From NCBI RefSeq assembly GCF_004027225.2, contig NC_044278.2:79248923-79312922 (forward strand): a stretch of DNA of 64,000 nucleotides. Direction: 5' to 3'. This stretch comes from Strigops habroptila (lineage: Eukaryota; Chordata; Aves; Psittaciformes; Psittacidae). Numbering within the stretch: the first letter of the stretch is position 1; each line of letters begins with the position of its first letter. A program made the translations under genes and the position numbers. The notes beneath the pieces were generated by a model, which did not search any database, was not told the DNA's origin, and was given only the letters and a program-made list of their open reading frames with translations. Of the stretch, positions 1 through 13,542 are shown in pieces.

Positions 1-769
1 ATGCCCAAATTGATTTTCTTCTATATAAAATAAAGCTCTGCATAAATAATAAACCTCTTGGATTAGGAACCACCCTTTTATTCTGTCTTTGCAATACAAC
101 TGCATTAAAAAACACACAGTGTCGTGCTGTTACAGTGGTTCCTTGTAATGCGAGCTTAGTCTCCTTTGAACTTAAGTAAGAATATAAACAAAATCAGAGC
201 ATTGCTGTGCCATTAACCACCATATCGTCAACCAGACCTAGCCAGCTGCACTGCTAAGTCAGCCTAAATTATGTCTAAGGCCCTGTGCCTCGAGTTTCCT
301 GTTGAGTAAGCATTCTGTATCTTGCAAAGCCCTTGAGACAACTTCTAGAGAATTTCTGACATGCATAGTTTCTACCTATTAGCTAGACACATGAGATTAG
401 GTGGTTGTTGAAGCTGTCTGAATATGACTGCTTACCTCAACTTGTTAAACATGGAGAAAAATGGTTTAGCATGCTGACAGTCAAACAACATGTCCCACTG
501 TCAGAATTCACTGTACTATTTCATCTAGAGGCAGCTGCCTAAATTTTATCCAGACACACCTCAGGAACTAGTAATACGCAAACACACAATAACTAAATAA
601 GTAGTCACAATAACTAAAATTGTTCAAGTCTTTCCCATACTTTTGTTTTCAAAAGCACGTAGGTTTCTGGAACAGTGCCTAATTTGCTGAATCTGAGTGG
701 ACGTATCTGTCAACATCTGAGCTGAGCTAGGACTGCAATGGCAGAAAGTGATCTTTGAATATGAACAAG
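1..769. other. Non-coding, AT-rich, nothing recognised
   Basis: I see no coding exon, RNA gene or repeat that I can name in this stretch. Open frames are short and have no family resemblance. Confidence 0.5.
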
Positions 770-925
770 AGGTCACCTCCTGCAAGCTGAAGAAAGGTCC
801 ATCCCAACAAGTAAGAGATCAAAGGCAACAGGAGTCCTACAAGGAGCTCCTAAATGAATTTGGACATAAAAAGGAAGTGCACAAGATGAGGAAACTGGCA
901 GGTGACCCATAGGGTGTGCAGAATA
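770..925 (+). mobile_element. CR1 LINE fragment, ORF2 interior
   Basis: The stretch reads like the CR1 ORF2 linker between endonuclease and reverse transcriptase. It contains the phrase AAGGAGCTCCT, then CATAAAAAGGAAGT, then CAGGTGACCCA, in the order usual for bird CR1 copies. It is heavily mutated, with no open frame and no 3' tail. This was recognised by eye; a RepeatMasker run with a bird library would settle it. Confidence 0.5.
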
Positions 926-3822
926 TAATCGCAGAAGGTAATTCATCTCAGTGTTGGAACTCATTTTATTTTTTTTATGTTTTTTATTTTATTAATGATA
1001 TGTCAGTTGATCAGCCTTTTCTGGCTAGAAAATCGAAGAGAAGGCCAATTAAGGGCTAATTTTGCTTGTGCCAGGATAAGGGGGAAAGGATGAAAGAGGG
1101 AAAGGATATTCAAGAGTTTAATTCTAGGCATAGGAGGCTAGTCTCCTCTACTTATGGAAGGAACTGTGTTCACATGCCAGCCGTATGCTCTTGGAGGTGA
1201 AAACCTTGTGGGCATGAACCACAGTGCTAGTTCTGTCATGTGGTCATAACAGGAAAAAAATCTATATCAGAAAGGAGAGTGAGTGAGTGAGGATCAGGAC
1301 CATGGCATGTTCCAGCCGTAAGTATATAGTTTAATAAGTACACTGAGTAAGAATTAAGTGAAGTTACTTCCTTGTCATTTGGAATACTCTGCTGTGAGAG
1401 CTTCCAGAAGTGCTGAATCATGTGCTGACAATACTGCTATTAAGCTGTTTGCATTGACAGATGAAGTAAAAAGCAAGATGGTGGGAAATAAAAATGGAGG
1501 CCTCTGTAAAATCTGCAGGTGATCTTAAGTCTTAAAAACAAGGCACTAGATGAAGAGAAACAGGTGAAAAATTATTTGCAAGAACCTTTGGAAACTTAGA
1601 AACCAACAGATGTGAGAAACCATATTGGCTAATATTTCAAGAGTTTGACTGGAACTAAGAAGTAGTCCTCTGCTCCCTATACGTACGGATCTAAGCTTGC
1701 TTTCTTAGGTCCTGTTTCCCTTGACTATATCCCAGCTCCATTTGAAGGACAGACTCAGGGATGTATTATACCAAATTTCCTGGCCTTTGATATATACTAT
1801 ACCAAGTGTCAATAGAAGCAATGCCCAGAATTGCAAGCTAAATGGGAGCCATAGTGTTTACCAACATTTTTTTTTCTGATATCTACAACTGGAGATGTAG
1901 ATCTGGGTCTTGTGTAAGAGTGAATCTACAGGTAGCAGGTATAGTGACATAGTGTCAAGTCAGCAAGTACTACAAGAGTATGACTGCAACTCAGTTGTCG
2001 ACAAGCTGCAGAGAATGTTGTTCAGCTCAACACACAAATATCCACTTGGAATTATGTGCTGGTCTCAGCTGTTTCTGCTCTGAGGCAAATGTCCCAGTCA
2101 TGAAGGAAGCATGTTATTTTTTGGGCTCCTTTGGACACCAGAGATAGGAGTGATAGAAAAGCTCTTTTCCAAATGTGTAATGTAGCAGTTGTTCTGAAGT
2201 ATGAGTTCTTACAGAGGTAAAGCATGTGTAGGTAAGACATTGGTATTTACATTTCAAAACAGTTTTGCCAAGTATGTGCTTTTCAGGATGACTTTTTGAA
2301 ACGTTTGATCTTAGCACTATCAGAACTAGATAAAGAAAATGTTCATAATTCACTCTCCTCGAAGATCAAGGATGCGTTGTCATGATTCAGAACACATTCA
2401 GGACACTATAGGCATGACTGAGCTCTTCAGTCTGTTACATGGTGAGCTAAATAGCTCTCCAGACTCTTCAGCCTTACAGCCTAGTGCGTACTTTGCTACC
2501 ATTACAAGGAGCAGGCTGCAGGCTCTGTGTTAAGATGACAACACAGGCATTAGGACAGTAAGGATTCATCTTGACTTGACCAGTCTGGAGGTTGGGTTTA
2601 GTTTGTTTAGCTGTAACAGCAGTTGTCTGATAACCACGTGACTGTTACCTGATTTGTTTCAGCCTTTGCTTAGCTTTGTACAGTTGAATGGTGTAAGAGT
2701 TATTGTAACATGCATTTTTATAAGTAGTTGATACAACATGTAATTTTTCTGTTTCTAGTGATCTGTTTATCACACTAGAATAAAAATGCAGTGTAGAGAT
2801 GTACAGCATAGGATGTTAACTGGAGGCTTGAAAGTGCAGACACAGGATAACAGAGGCCCCTGGGTTGTAAAAAACCTCAGCACTAGTCTGTTACTGGCTG
2901 CCAATGGAATGCAACCTTGAGAGCTGGGTAAAACAATTTAGCTGCAACAAAAAGAGCAAAGAACAGGTATCTGATATATGTAGAACATACCATATGTAGT
3001 AGATGTGGATGTAATATGGGATTGGGAACCAATGAATAAGGAGCAAGTAGACTGCGTTAGCAAGTGGGCAATAATGACACTAAGCAGACCCAAGAGTAAG
3101 GAGGAAGAAACCATCAACACCAACATCATATTTCCAGAGAAGAGAAGGAAGAACCCCCCAACATCATGCTTTCTCCATGGATGCCTTGCCATGACACAGA
3201 AGCCATCAACCTTAGGACATGATCTGTGTGTCACCAGAGTGATAGTGAAAGGGTGAGCATAATTCCAGAGAAAGGGACGATTACTATAAAGTTTGAGTAT
3301 TTTGGTTTTCTCCGTATCATTATTGGCAGGAGCCATAATGTTTGGATACTTTGAATTGTAATTGTTAGTATCATTGTGTCCAGACTAATAATCATTCTTT
3401 CATTAGACTGACAAGACTTTTAATTAGACTAGCAGTAAATTCCCAGTTCTGCATAAAACATGTGTGACCCACATAAACTGCACAAGTTGTAGCACACCAA
3501 ATTGGCAGGAGTGACCTAAGCTGTAATTTAAATGCAACAGGTTAGTGGCAAGTCTGTGGAGAATGTGGGCAACCTAGTTTCTTAAGATGTGGTGCAACTA
3601 TCAATTATTGATTTGATTTCCATTGACTATAACAGGAGCTTGGACATCTAACCCATATGTAGGCACCTGCCTGTACCCTGTGTGCCTTCAAAAAGCTCCT
3701 GAATCTGTGTTTTGATGTTTTCATTGCATAACTGAAAAGATGACAGATAAGCATGAGAAGGATTGGTTTTACTCCTACCAAGGGATTAGCGGTGGATTCA
3801 TGGATGCTAAATACAACAGCCA
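926..3822. other. Non-coding, nothing recognised
   Basis: Only short scattered open frames are present on either strand. None shows a domain, a conserved motif or paired splice sites. No tRNA or rRNA was seen. Confidence 0.5.
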
Positions 3823-4010
3823 GAGTCACAGACTCATGTAGGCTCGCAGATCAGCTGGTCCAACTCTCTGCTCAGGGCAGGCCCAGTTAGATCAGGTTAC
3901 TCAGGCTTTGCCCAGTCAAAAACTGGATATCTGCAAGGATGTAGAATCTGTTTCAACTGGAGTCCACATTTACTCTGTTGTCTCTTTTGGCTGTAAGAAG
4001 GGCTTCTCTG
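3823..4010 (-). mobile_element. CR1 LINE 3'-end fragment (reverse orientation)
   Basis: In the + direction it reads as a CR1 tail in reverse: AGAGTCACAGACTCATGTAG, then a CAGCTGGTCCAAC segment, then a CAGGTTACTCAGG segment and a decayed extension. This order (tail, 'ggtccaac', 'gatcaggttgctcagg') is typical of an inverted CR1 copy. It is old and divergent. Confidence 0.65.
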
Positions 4011-7000
4011 CTAACTTCAGACAAGGCTTAATGAAGCCTTGAAGAACTCAATGTATAATCATGCTAGCACTGTTGAATAGTCATGTGCTGTTTATCAGTG
4101 TCAGAAAGGATGCTGGTCTAAATGTTTGGGGGTTTTTTGTCTGCCTGAGTGTACTGCTTTTATACAGCCTCCATTTTCTTCCTCCTTCAGCAGTTTTTGG
4201 AGATATGGTCACAACTGAGCAAGCATCAGATAGAGGAAAGCTCCCCCTCATATAAACTCCTCATATATTTTTTAGAAAAAGAAGCGCATAGACACAAAAT
4301 ATTTGGAATCCTGCCAAGGTACGAATATTTATAGCACCAGATGTTTGAATGAACTAAAAGACCCTTAACTCTATCTGAACCAGATGCCCATAAGAACAGA
4401 GCTAAGAGAGGAAAAAAGACAGGTTTTCAGGCTTTTGTTCTGAACCAGAGAAACAAAGGTACCACTTAAATAGGAAAGAGATATTTTTTACTGGGAGTGT
4501 AGAGATATGCACAGAATTGACCTCTACTAATTCTGAGGAGGCTACTTATCACCAGGCTGGAGATAACTGATGCACAGCTCAGGTTTAACAAGGGGAAAAT
4601 TAACATGGATCTTTGCTGTAACTTGTTACTCTTGTATTTCTAAACATTATACCTGACACTTATTACTGAAAAATGTAGTGATTCATATGTCAGAGAGAGC
4701 AATAGTGAATCAGTCAGTATTCAAGAAATCAGTGCTGGTATCCTCTATCTCTTAGGATAAAGAGTTTGATACCACACTCTCTTACACTACTTTTGTCCAA
4801 ATCTATCTGGCAAAATAATATATCCAATAGATCGAGCTGCTAATTCATTTCACTGTTATTACTGTTACCACTAAAGGTGAGTAATTACATTTAGTGCCTG
4901 TGTTTGTAAACCCCATTAAATTGGATTATGTGATCATTATCTTGCAGCAATGCTGTAAGAGATCTTAAATCTGAAAGAGTTAGATTAAATACCTATACCA
5001 ATATGAAAGAAAAAAAGGACTTTCTATTGAAAAGCGAATGACTAGCAAAAAAATGGCAGTGAGTCAGAGCCTGTCAGTGGCCCCAATAATAAGTGACTGG
5101 CTTACTTCCCAACAGCATGAATAGGTAAAAAAAGTACTTAGTGGTGGCTAGGCTTCTTTCTTCATGTCTTCAGAAATCTGGCAATATTCAGGACACAAGC
5201 ACAATCCCAACAGGCATTGCTAACTAGAATAGGTCTTAAATATCAGTACATGTACACCATAGCTGTGATATTCATAGGCAAGTGTTCAAACTTGGTTCTT
5301 CAGAAAAATAAACCACTCTATGTTGACTTTGTATTGAATGTCATGCAGAGTTCAAGATTCCTGCCTCCAAATCTGTGAATGATTTATGTCCATGATAACC
5401 AAGGGAAGATGCAGAACCACAGATGCTCTCTGCTGTTTTCACAAAATGAAACAAGCAAAAGTGAGTGTAGCTATTGCTCGTGATCTTTGAATAATCTCTC
5501 CATGACTCAGTATCTCTTCTAGACTGTAAAATCTGCCATGACTTTCTCTTCTTTTTACTTCAAAGGTGAAATCTAATTTTCTGTCATAGGAACACACAGA
5601 CAATAATACAAACTGTCCAGTTTCCATTTACGAGAACAAAACAGAAGAGGCATCTGATGTGCAGCACCTCAGCACCAGGTATCTCGTCAAGGGGGTTGTG
5701 ATGGATGCAAAAAGATAAAGTGGGAGTTTTGGGTGGGTTTTGAAAGCATATAAAGGTATATTTCTAGGCCATAGGAGGATCTTAACTGGCTGTCTTGATT
5801 TTAAGACAGCTAAACACACATGTAGTTGACAGCAACGATAGTCTAAGGTTATCTCTGAATTGCAGGTAAATGTAGTGGAATTGCTGTTGCTGTGAACCAT
5901 GCTATAGCAAATTGATAAAGGCTCAGGAATGAACTTTTTCCTGAAGGACTGTTTCCTTCCTGTAAATTCTATGGAACAAAAGCATATTTCCTGCAAAAGC
6001 TCTCACTCACCTCGATGATAGCAGAATTGGGTACTTAAAAAAGAAAGACGATAAAAACAAGGTTACTTAGCAGCTAACTGTAAGGGAAGTATGTTTTCCC
6101 TGGCTACTACAGAAGAGCTACTACACAGTCTGCATTCCCCTGAAGCAGTATCATTGTCTGCTCAGAGGCTGGATGAAAGTTCTTACATCACTTTTTGTCA
6201 GAGGGAGGCACAAATGGTAAAGATGTTGTGCCAAAGTATGCATTAGTATTTGATTTTTTTTAAATACCAATGTGTCCAAAGCTAAAGAACAAATACAATT
6301 TTATATTTTCCTGTATCTTGGTACAATAACATGTCGTCACTTCAGCCAAGTGTGAATAATCCATTCAGTGATCACTATAATTTCTTTTTAAATGAGCCTA
6401 GAAATAGGCGATAGTGCCTTCTGCAACAACAGTTAGTACCACAATAGTAGAACTTCCTAATGTTAAAATAAGCAAGGCTAAAATAAACATCTTTGAACTG
6501 TAATGGCCAGATACTTTGCATGTCCCTAACTGTTTTGATACGGGCAGAGACAAGAAGCAGCTATAAAACCAGGACTGGTAAATCCCTCTGAGATAAATTC
6601 TTAGGTGTCATCAAGTTGCTGTATTGCTTCAAAACTTTTTTTTAATAATTATTTTCTGGAATAGGGTAGGTATCCCATGAGTCAGTACACAGACACTGGA
6701 TTAAAAAAACCCAAACCAGCAGTTGCAAGACAGTATTAACTTATGGCAGCTATTAAACTTGCTCCAGTTCATGGGAAAGTAACACTGGATTATTGCAATT
6801 ATTTCCTTTCCTTGCTCCCTTCACGTTGTAATTGTACTACACAACTTACCAAATCGACTGGAAATGCTCGATTAAAAACAAAGAAACCAACCCATGCCTT
6901 TTCCATCATTTGAGACTTTAGGTGAGGTTCATCTGAAATGCCTGAGGATACCCAAGACATCCTTATAGGGCTAGCCAAGCCTAGGAGATACCTCAGCTGC

Positions 7001-9165
7001 TTGAGGCAGCATCTATCTGAGATACCTGCAGGCCTTTGACGTAGCAACTGAAAGTTGAGGCAACTGAAACAGCCTTTTGGTATCTTTTCTGTCTAATTCT
7101 CTTCATTCTCCCCACCCATTTCAGGAAGCCTCTTAAGAAACTGAGAAGGAGCTCAGAGTAACAGTTCATTTTTTAATTGATAAAATTAATCTGAGATAAC
7201 TTAAAAAAAAAAAAAATCCAAACCAACCAAAGTTTCTCAAAGGGTTAAAACATGGACAGGACTGGCTTCAGTTATCACAGAAACAAATCATCAGAAATGA
7301 AACAGTGACAACCTGACAAGAAGGCCAAGCAGATGAGCAAAATCCTGTATAGATCCATAACTATTATTTCCATTAGCTATCTGCTGTTACAAGAAAATGC
7401 CCCAGACAAATATGAGTGATTTTAAATTATGCAGCTGTTCATAAAAGGGAAAGGTGTGTAGGGAGAGATAGAATCCTGACAAAGGACTTTTATGCTTGCC
7501 TGGGTTTCCAGTTCTAGCAGTGATCTAGTAAATAGAAATCTCTCTTCCACAGGTCTTGCCACGTTTCTACTCTTGAGACTATCATGAAAATCACAAACAC
7601 TACTTCCCACACGGTATTTTATAAACCAAATAAATGGTAAACTTTAGAGGAGAGAGAGCAGAGATCAAGATTACTGAGAACAGCCAGGACTTGAGCTGTC
7701 AGATTCTTTCATAGCCATTAATCTGGCTCAGTTGGAAAATACCTTTTTTCCCCTGAGATTTGTTGGATAATAAAATTTGGCCCTATAATATACCTTCCTG
7801 GAATCTGATTGTGTTCCAATCAAGTATTAGTGAAAACTAAAAACTATGGACAGTAATTGGTGGTCTAATAGCCTCTACCTCTTAGCCATTTAATATTTAA
7901 GGAAAATCTTTAGCTTGCATTACTCATGTTGACTGACTTCTTTTCTATTTTAGATACATCAAATTTATAGATATGCTTTACGTACACAAAATGATGAGTT
8001 TAGAAGATGCTTTGAAAAATTATGACACCAGCTGGTGGCCACTTAACTTTTAGTGGTGTCAGAATACTAATAAGGGAAGTAGACTGTGAAGCTGTAAAGC
8101 GCTGAAAGGCAGTGAGAAAAGCCACAACTCCAAGCCTTGGCCACAGAAAGAATGGAAAGAAATAGCTGAGTTGCTTCATAAAAATAGAGTGTTTGGGGAA
8201 TCCAAATGAAGATAGGGATGTCAGATAATAAGGCTTATGGATTTTAACACCATGTATGTTATGGCTTGAACTTGACACAGATAAGGAGGCTGTCAGATAG
8301 CATGGCAACTGTAATGGTATGAACAGGGTTTTGATAAAGGCTGGAAAAGAACAACTGAGAACTGATGTGCCTCAAAGATCATGTGTCTTTGTAAAGAGAA
8401 TCTCTGAAAAATATGATAAGGCAGAAGAGAGGCCAAATCTGTCTTTGGCCTCTAGATCATACAAAATGTCCCACTCCCTCAGAATCTTGCTTCCAAAAGC
8501 TGCCAATAGTAGATGCACAGAGAAGGAGGGAAAGAACAAGGACAAGCATATAAGTGACACATTCCACAACTCCCAGTAGCCTGCGGCTTACAAATTGTAT
8601 GCACCATCTTTGTATCTACCAGTCCTGGTAAGATTTTTTTCAGTAAATTTGTTCATTTGCTTTTTGAATTCCTGTGACATTTTTAATATTCAGTGCCACA
8701 TGACCAGGACTTGTACATTGTGTGAAGAAGTATTTCCTTTTCTGTTTTGTGTTTGTTTTTACCTGTCACCCACCACCTTTATTTGATACCCCTTATTTAT
8801 TTTCTCAAGAGTCAAATGAGCAGTTAATCTCTGTTCACACTCTTCACACTCTTCATGGAGACTGCTGTCACATTTCTCTTGGGTCTTCTCTTTTTCAGTA
8901 CTCCTTAGGTCTGATACTGAAAGAGGCCAGCAAAGAGCTGGTGATAAAAGCACTGCATATGTAACTCTCTGAAGAAGATGGGAGTAGCGCAACAGGAATA
9001 TTGGGAAATATAGCACTGACCTGAAGAAGATCTGATGGAGAATGAACAAATGGGCATCTTCAGTTCAAAGGACTACAGTTATAGAAACAATTGTGGGAAG
9101 ATTTTAGTAAGCTTTGTAATTATCTGAAAAGCAAACAATTTCTGTAAGCAAATATGGGAGAAATT
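4011..9165. other. Non-coding, AT-rich, nothing recognised
   Basis: The stretch has short A or T tracts (for example a run of A around 7203-7216) and a small repeat of ACTCTTCACACTCTTCA near 8839-8855. No exon, RNA gene or nameable repeat was found on either strand. Confidence 0.45.
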
Positions 9166-9169
9166 TGCC

Positions 9170-9640
9170 GAGGTATCTCCGAAGAGGACGCCTTTAACAC
9201 CGGAGCGGGGGGAAGCACAGCGCCCAGGAGCCTCAGTTTCGGAGCGGCAAGAGCCACCGAGGGAGCCTCAAGTCCTCGACGGGACTTGCCCAGGAGCCGG
9301 CAGCTCAGCTGACGCGAGCAGCTGACTCACAGGGGCCGGCGCCAGGAGTGGACGGCACCAGCCCCCAGTGGGCGGAAAAACCCATCCCAGGGAAGCGGAG
9401 CGACCAGGGGCCGGCGGAACCAGGGCGGGCAAACAAGGGACGTGGCGCGGCAGTCGGCGCGGCAGGGCGAGCGGGCGGCGGAGCGGGCGTGGTGAGCACT
9501 CGCCTCAGGGAGCAGGGCCCGCTCTGGGAGGCTCTGCCCGGCGGTGGCCAGCGTAGGGCACCCAGACAGAGCCGATGAGAGGGGAGGCTGCGGCGCAGAA
9601 CCTCGGAGTGTGGGAGAGTGCCTCGATGGTCTCTTGAGGC
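9170..9640 (+). promoter_or_regulatory. CR1 5' leader, CpG-dense
   Basis: This stretch is strongly GC- and CpG-rich compared with the AT-rich DNA to its left, and it directly precedes the ORF1 relic. Full-length CR1 copies carry a GC-rich 5' UTR with internal promoter activity, so it is read as that leader and not as the CpG island of a host gene. The assignment rests on position and composition only. Confidence 0.55.
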
Positions 9641-9651
9641 GAGGGTGCACA

Positions 9652-10560
9652 ATGGACAGGGCTGCACTCTTTGTTCTTTGCCGCCCTGGGGAGGTCCTCC
9701 TGCAGCAGGTGGCTGGCTGCGGGAGGCTGTTTGGTGAGCTAAGAGATGCCAGGGAAGCTGAGAGGAGCTGGGCTGCTTGCTCCAGGCCCGCAAACGCCCA
9801 GCATTGCTCACACAGGAAAGAAGAGGGCAGCAACCCAGGAAGCAGGGAATTAGTCACGAGAAAAACTAACAAAAAAGGAGGAAGAGGACAATTAACGACA
9901 AGGGGATTCCTCCTAAATCTGATGTCCCCACCCAGAAACCGTTTCGCAGTTCTGCAGGGGCTAATGAGAAGCCACCCACCACACTAATGAGCATCCTGCT
10001 GATGCACCAGTAGAGAGGATCACTACTGGTGCCTCCAGGAAGAAGCGGAGGGTCATAGTAATAGGGGAATCTACTTTGAAAGGCACAGAGGCACCCATCT
10101 GCCGGCCCCTGATCCAGTCTCGAGGGAAGTGTGTTGCCTGGAAGGGGCTCGGATCAGGGATGTTGCTGAGAGGCTGCCTGCTCTAGTAAGTCCTGCTGAC
10201 TATTACCCCCTTTCTAGGTGGTCCGTGTGGTTGCTAGAGATATAGATAGTAGTAGCCTGGAGAACATTAAGAAGGACTACAGAGCCCTGGGAGAGGTGGT
10301 TAGGGGCTCTGGAGCTCAGATAGTTTTTCATCGATTCTCCAGGACAAAGGGGAAGACCTTATAAAGGCTAGGCGCGTTTGGCAGGTTAATAAATGGTTAG
10401 AAGTGGTGGTGCCCTAGTCAGGGGTTTTGGCTATTTAGAACAATGGGGCCCATTTGGGAGGCCAGATTCTACTGGAGGCTGGTGACTGGTGCGTGACCAA
10501 AGAAGGGGAAGAGCTGTTTTGGTAGGAAGGCTGCCAGGCTGGTCGAGAAAGCTTAAAACT
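9652..10560 (+). pseudogene. CR1 ORF1 relic (esterase-type RNA-binding protein)
   Basis: The frame beginning near 9652 runs to 9987. It has the CR1 ORF1 N-terminal pattern (a leucine/valine-rich LLQQV stretch, then NRFAVLQGL close to the end). After a frame break, 10033-10130 reads RRVIVIGESTLKGTEAPICR. This matches the first block of the SGNH/GDSL-type esterase domain of CR1/L3 ORF1, with the block-I serine kept in a changed context. Further blocks follow around 10255-10340 (KKDYRALGEVV) and 10440-10560. CR1 ORF1 is an RNA-binding and membrane-associated accessory protein for retrotransposition. Several stops and frame changes show it is dead. Confidence 0.7.
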
Positions 10561-10689
10561 AGATGGTGTTGGGGGAGAGGAGCATTGATCCATCCCACCA
10601 CTCCTGGTCAGTTGCCAGCACTGTAATAAGTGCTGAGTGATGTAGAGAGTTCCAGCTGCCCCAGCCATTGAGTTGGCTGCATTTGGAGC

Positions 10690-13475
10690 TCGGCTAAGGT
10701 GCCTCTATACAAACGCCCGTAGTATGGGGAACACAGCAAGAGGAATTAGAGATGTGTGCAAGGGCTACGGGAATATGATGTCATTAGGTATCCACAGAAA
10801 CATGGTGGGATGGCTCCTATGACTGGAGTGTCGGAATGGAAGTTACAGGCTGTTTAGAAAAGACAGGCCAGGCAGACGGGGAGGGAGTGTTGCTGTCTAT
10901 GTCAGTGATAGGCTAGAGAGGATGGAACTCTGTGCTGGGGACGGGTGATGAGGTAACAGAGTGTTTGTGGGTCAGGATCAAAGGGAAACAGCAATGGGGG
11001 ACATTACGGTGGGATCTGTTACAGGCCGCCTGATCAAGAGGACTCTGTGGATGAAGCGCTCTAACAGACAGATAGGAGGCAGCCTCACGCTCGCAGGCCC
11101 GCTTGTCCTCATGGGGACTTCAACCATCCTGACATCTGTTGGAGGGACGGCCGGCCCGGCACAAGCAATCCAGGGAGGTTCCTCGATTGTGTGGAAGACA
11201 ATTCCTCTTTCAAGCAATAGAGGAGCCGACAAGGAGAGGTGCCATGCTTAGAACCTCGTGTCACCAACAGGGAGGGACTGGTTGAAATGTTGACGCTCCA
11301 GGGCAGCCTTGGCTCTAGTGGTCACGAGAATGGTTGAGTTTGAGATCCTCAGGACAGTGAGAAGAGCATGCAGCAAGCTCACTGCCCTGGACTTCAAGAA
11401 AGCAGACTCTGGCCTCTTCAGGAACCTCCTTAGTAAGGTTCCATGGGATACGTCCTAGAGGGCAGGGGGGCCCAAGACTGTGGTTGATATTCAAGGATCA
11501 CCTGCTAACGTGCCCAGGAGTGTTGCATCCCAACTAGAAGAAAGTGCAGCAGGAGGGCCAGGAGACCTCCATGGATGGACAAGGAGCTGCTGAGGAAACT
11601 TAGAGGGGAAAAAAGAAGCTTATAGAAGGTGGAAGCGAGGACAGGCGGCCTGGGAAGAATATAAGAGCATTGCCCGCGGAAGCTAGGGCCCGGGTTGGGA
11701 AAGCTAGGCCCAGCTAGGAATTAAGTTTGGCAGGGATGTAAAAGATACAGGAAAGGATTCTAAGATAGTAGCAAATAAAGACAGATAGGGACAATGTGGG
11801 CCCTCTCCGGAAGCTATCGGGAGAACTGGCTACCATGGATTTGGAGAAGGCTGAGGTTCTTAATGACTTCTTTGCCTCAGTCTTCACCAGCAAATGCTCT
11901 GACCACACCATGAAAGTCTTGGAAAGCAAATGCAGGACTGTGAGAATGAAGACCTTAGGCCCACTGTAGGAGAGGATCAGGTTTCGAGACATTCTTAAGA
12001 ACCTGAACGTGCACAAGTCCATGGGACTGATGAAATCCATCCACGGGTCCTGAAGGAGCTGGCGAATGAAGTTGCTAAACGCACTGTCCATCATATTCGA
12101 AAACCCTGGCAGTCAGGTGAAGTTCCCGATGACTGGAAGAAGGGTAATATAACCCCCATTTTCAAGAAGGGGAAGATGGAAGACCCAGGGAACTACAGAC
12201 CAGTCAGCATCACCTCTGTGCCTGGCAAAAATCTTGGAACAGTTTCTCCTGGAAAACATGCTAAGGCACATGAAAAACAACGAGGTGTTTGGTGACAGCC
12301 AGCATGGCTTCACTAAGGGGAAATCCTGCCTGACCAATTTGGTGGCCTTCTATGATGGAGCCACGACCTGAATGGACAGGGGCAGAGCAGTTTGACGTCA
12401 TCTACCTGGACTTGTGCAAAGCGTTCGACACTGTCCCACACAAAATCCTTGTCTCTAAATTGGAAGAGACATCAATTTGATAGATGGACCACTCGGTGGA
12501 TAAAAAACTGGGCTCAATGGCTGCAGGTAAAGAGTTGTGGTAAATGGCTCGATGTCCAGTTGGAAACCTGTAACGAGTGGTGTCCTCAGGGATCGGTGCT
12601 GGGACCGGTCCTGTTCAACATCTTTGTCGGCGACATGGACAGTGGAATTGAGTGCGCCCATCAGCAAGTTGCCGACGACACCGAGCTGTGTGGTTCGGTT
12701 GATACGCTGGAGGGAAGGGATGCCATCCAGAGGGACCTTGACACGCTTTGAGGTGGGCTGATGCAACCTTATGAAGTTTAACCAAAGCCAAGATGTAAGG
12801 TCCTACACCTGGGTCGGGGCAATCCCAGGCACTGCTACAGGTTGGTCGGAGAAGAGATTCAGAGCAAGCCCTGCAGAGAAGGACTTGGGGGTGTTGGTTG
12901 ATGAGAAGCTTAACATGAGCCGGCAGTGTGCGCTTGCAGGCCCAGAAAGCCAACCGTATCCTGGGCTGCATCAAAAGAAGCAATGACCAGCAGGTCAAAG
13001 GAGGTGATCCTGCCCCTCTACTCTGCTCTTGTGAAGACCTCACTTGGAGTACTCTGTACAGTTCTGGTGCCCTCACATAAAAAAGGACATGGAGCTGTTG
13101 GAGCGAGTCCAGAGGAGGGCCACGAGGATGATAAGAGGGCTGGAGCACCTCCCGTATGAAGACAGGCTGAGAGCATTGGGAGCTGGTTCAGCTGGAGAAG
13201 AGAAGGCTGCGTGGGACCTCATAGCAGCCTTCCAGTATCTGAAGGGGGCCTATATGGATGCTGGGAGGGACTCTTCCTTAGGACTGTAATGGTAGGACAA
13301 GGGGTAATGGCTTCAAAACTTAAACAGGGGAAGTTTAGATTAGATATAAGGAAGAAGTTCTTTACAGTGAGGGTGGTGAAGCACTGGAATGGGTTGCCCA
13401 GGGAGGTTGTGGATGCTCCTTCCCTGGCGGTGTTCAAGGCCAGCTTGACAGAGCCTTGGACCACGTGGTTTAGGA
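10690..13475 (+). pseudogene. CR1 ORF2 relic (endonuclease + reverse transcriptase)
   Basis: The ORF2 start block LRCLYTNARSMGN is near 10700. The endonuclease block YRLFRKDRPGRRGG is near 10855, and a 'hxDIxW'-type block lies near 11120-11140. The reverse transcriptase region follows. Near 12350-12430 is the [14 protein letters not shown] block. At 12570-12690 are [11 protein letters not shown] and the catalytic block, read here as VADDTEL, so the residue before the double aspartate is V and not the usual F. The C-terminal part (about 12860-13475) contains [34 protein letters not shown] and [30 protein letters not shown]. Each block is in a different frame from its neighbour, so the ORF is broken many times. 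Confidence 0.85.
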
Positions 13476-13542
13476 CAAGGTGTCCCTGTCCATGCAGGGG
13501 GGTTGGAACTAGATGATCTTAAGGTCCTTTCCAACCCTTACT

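Noticed and set aside
9170..9640. CpG island of a host gene, for example a neighbour of RBM26
   Set aside because: It is contiguous with CR1 ORF1 in the position of the CR1 leader, and no host exon was found beside it.
9305..9872. Two overlapping minus-strand frames of 168 and 181 codons
   Set aside because: They lie antisense to the CR1 leader and ORF1 relic and consist of A/P/S/R-rich low-information sequence.
12392..13516. Several open frames of 70-177 codons as genes
   Set aside because: They are frames and antisense shadows of the decayed CR1 reverse transcriptase.
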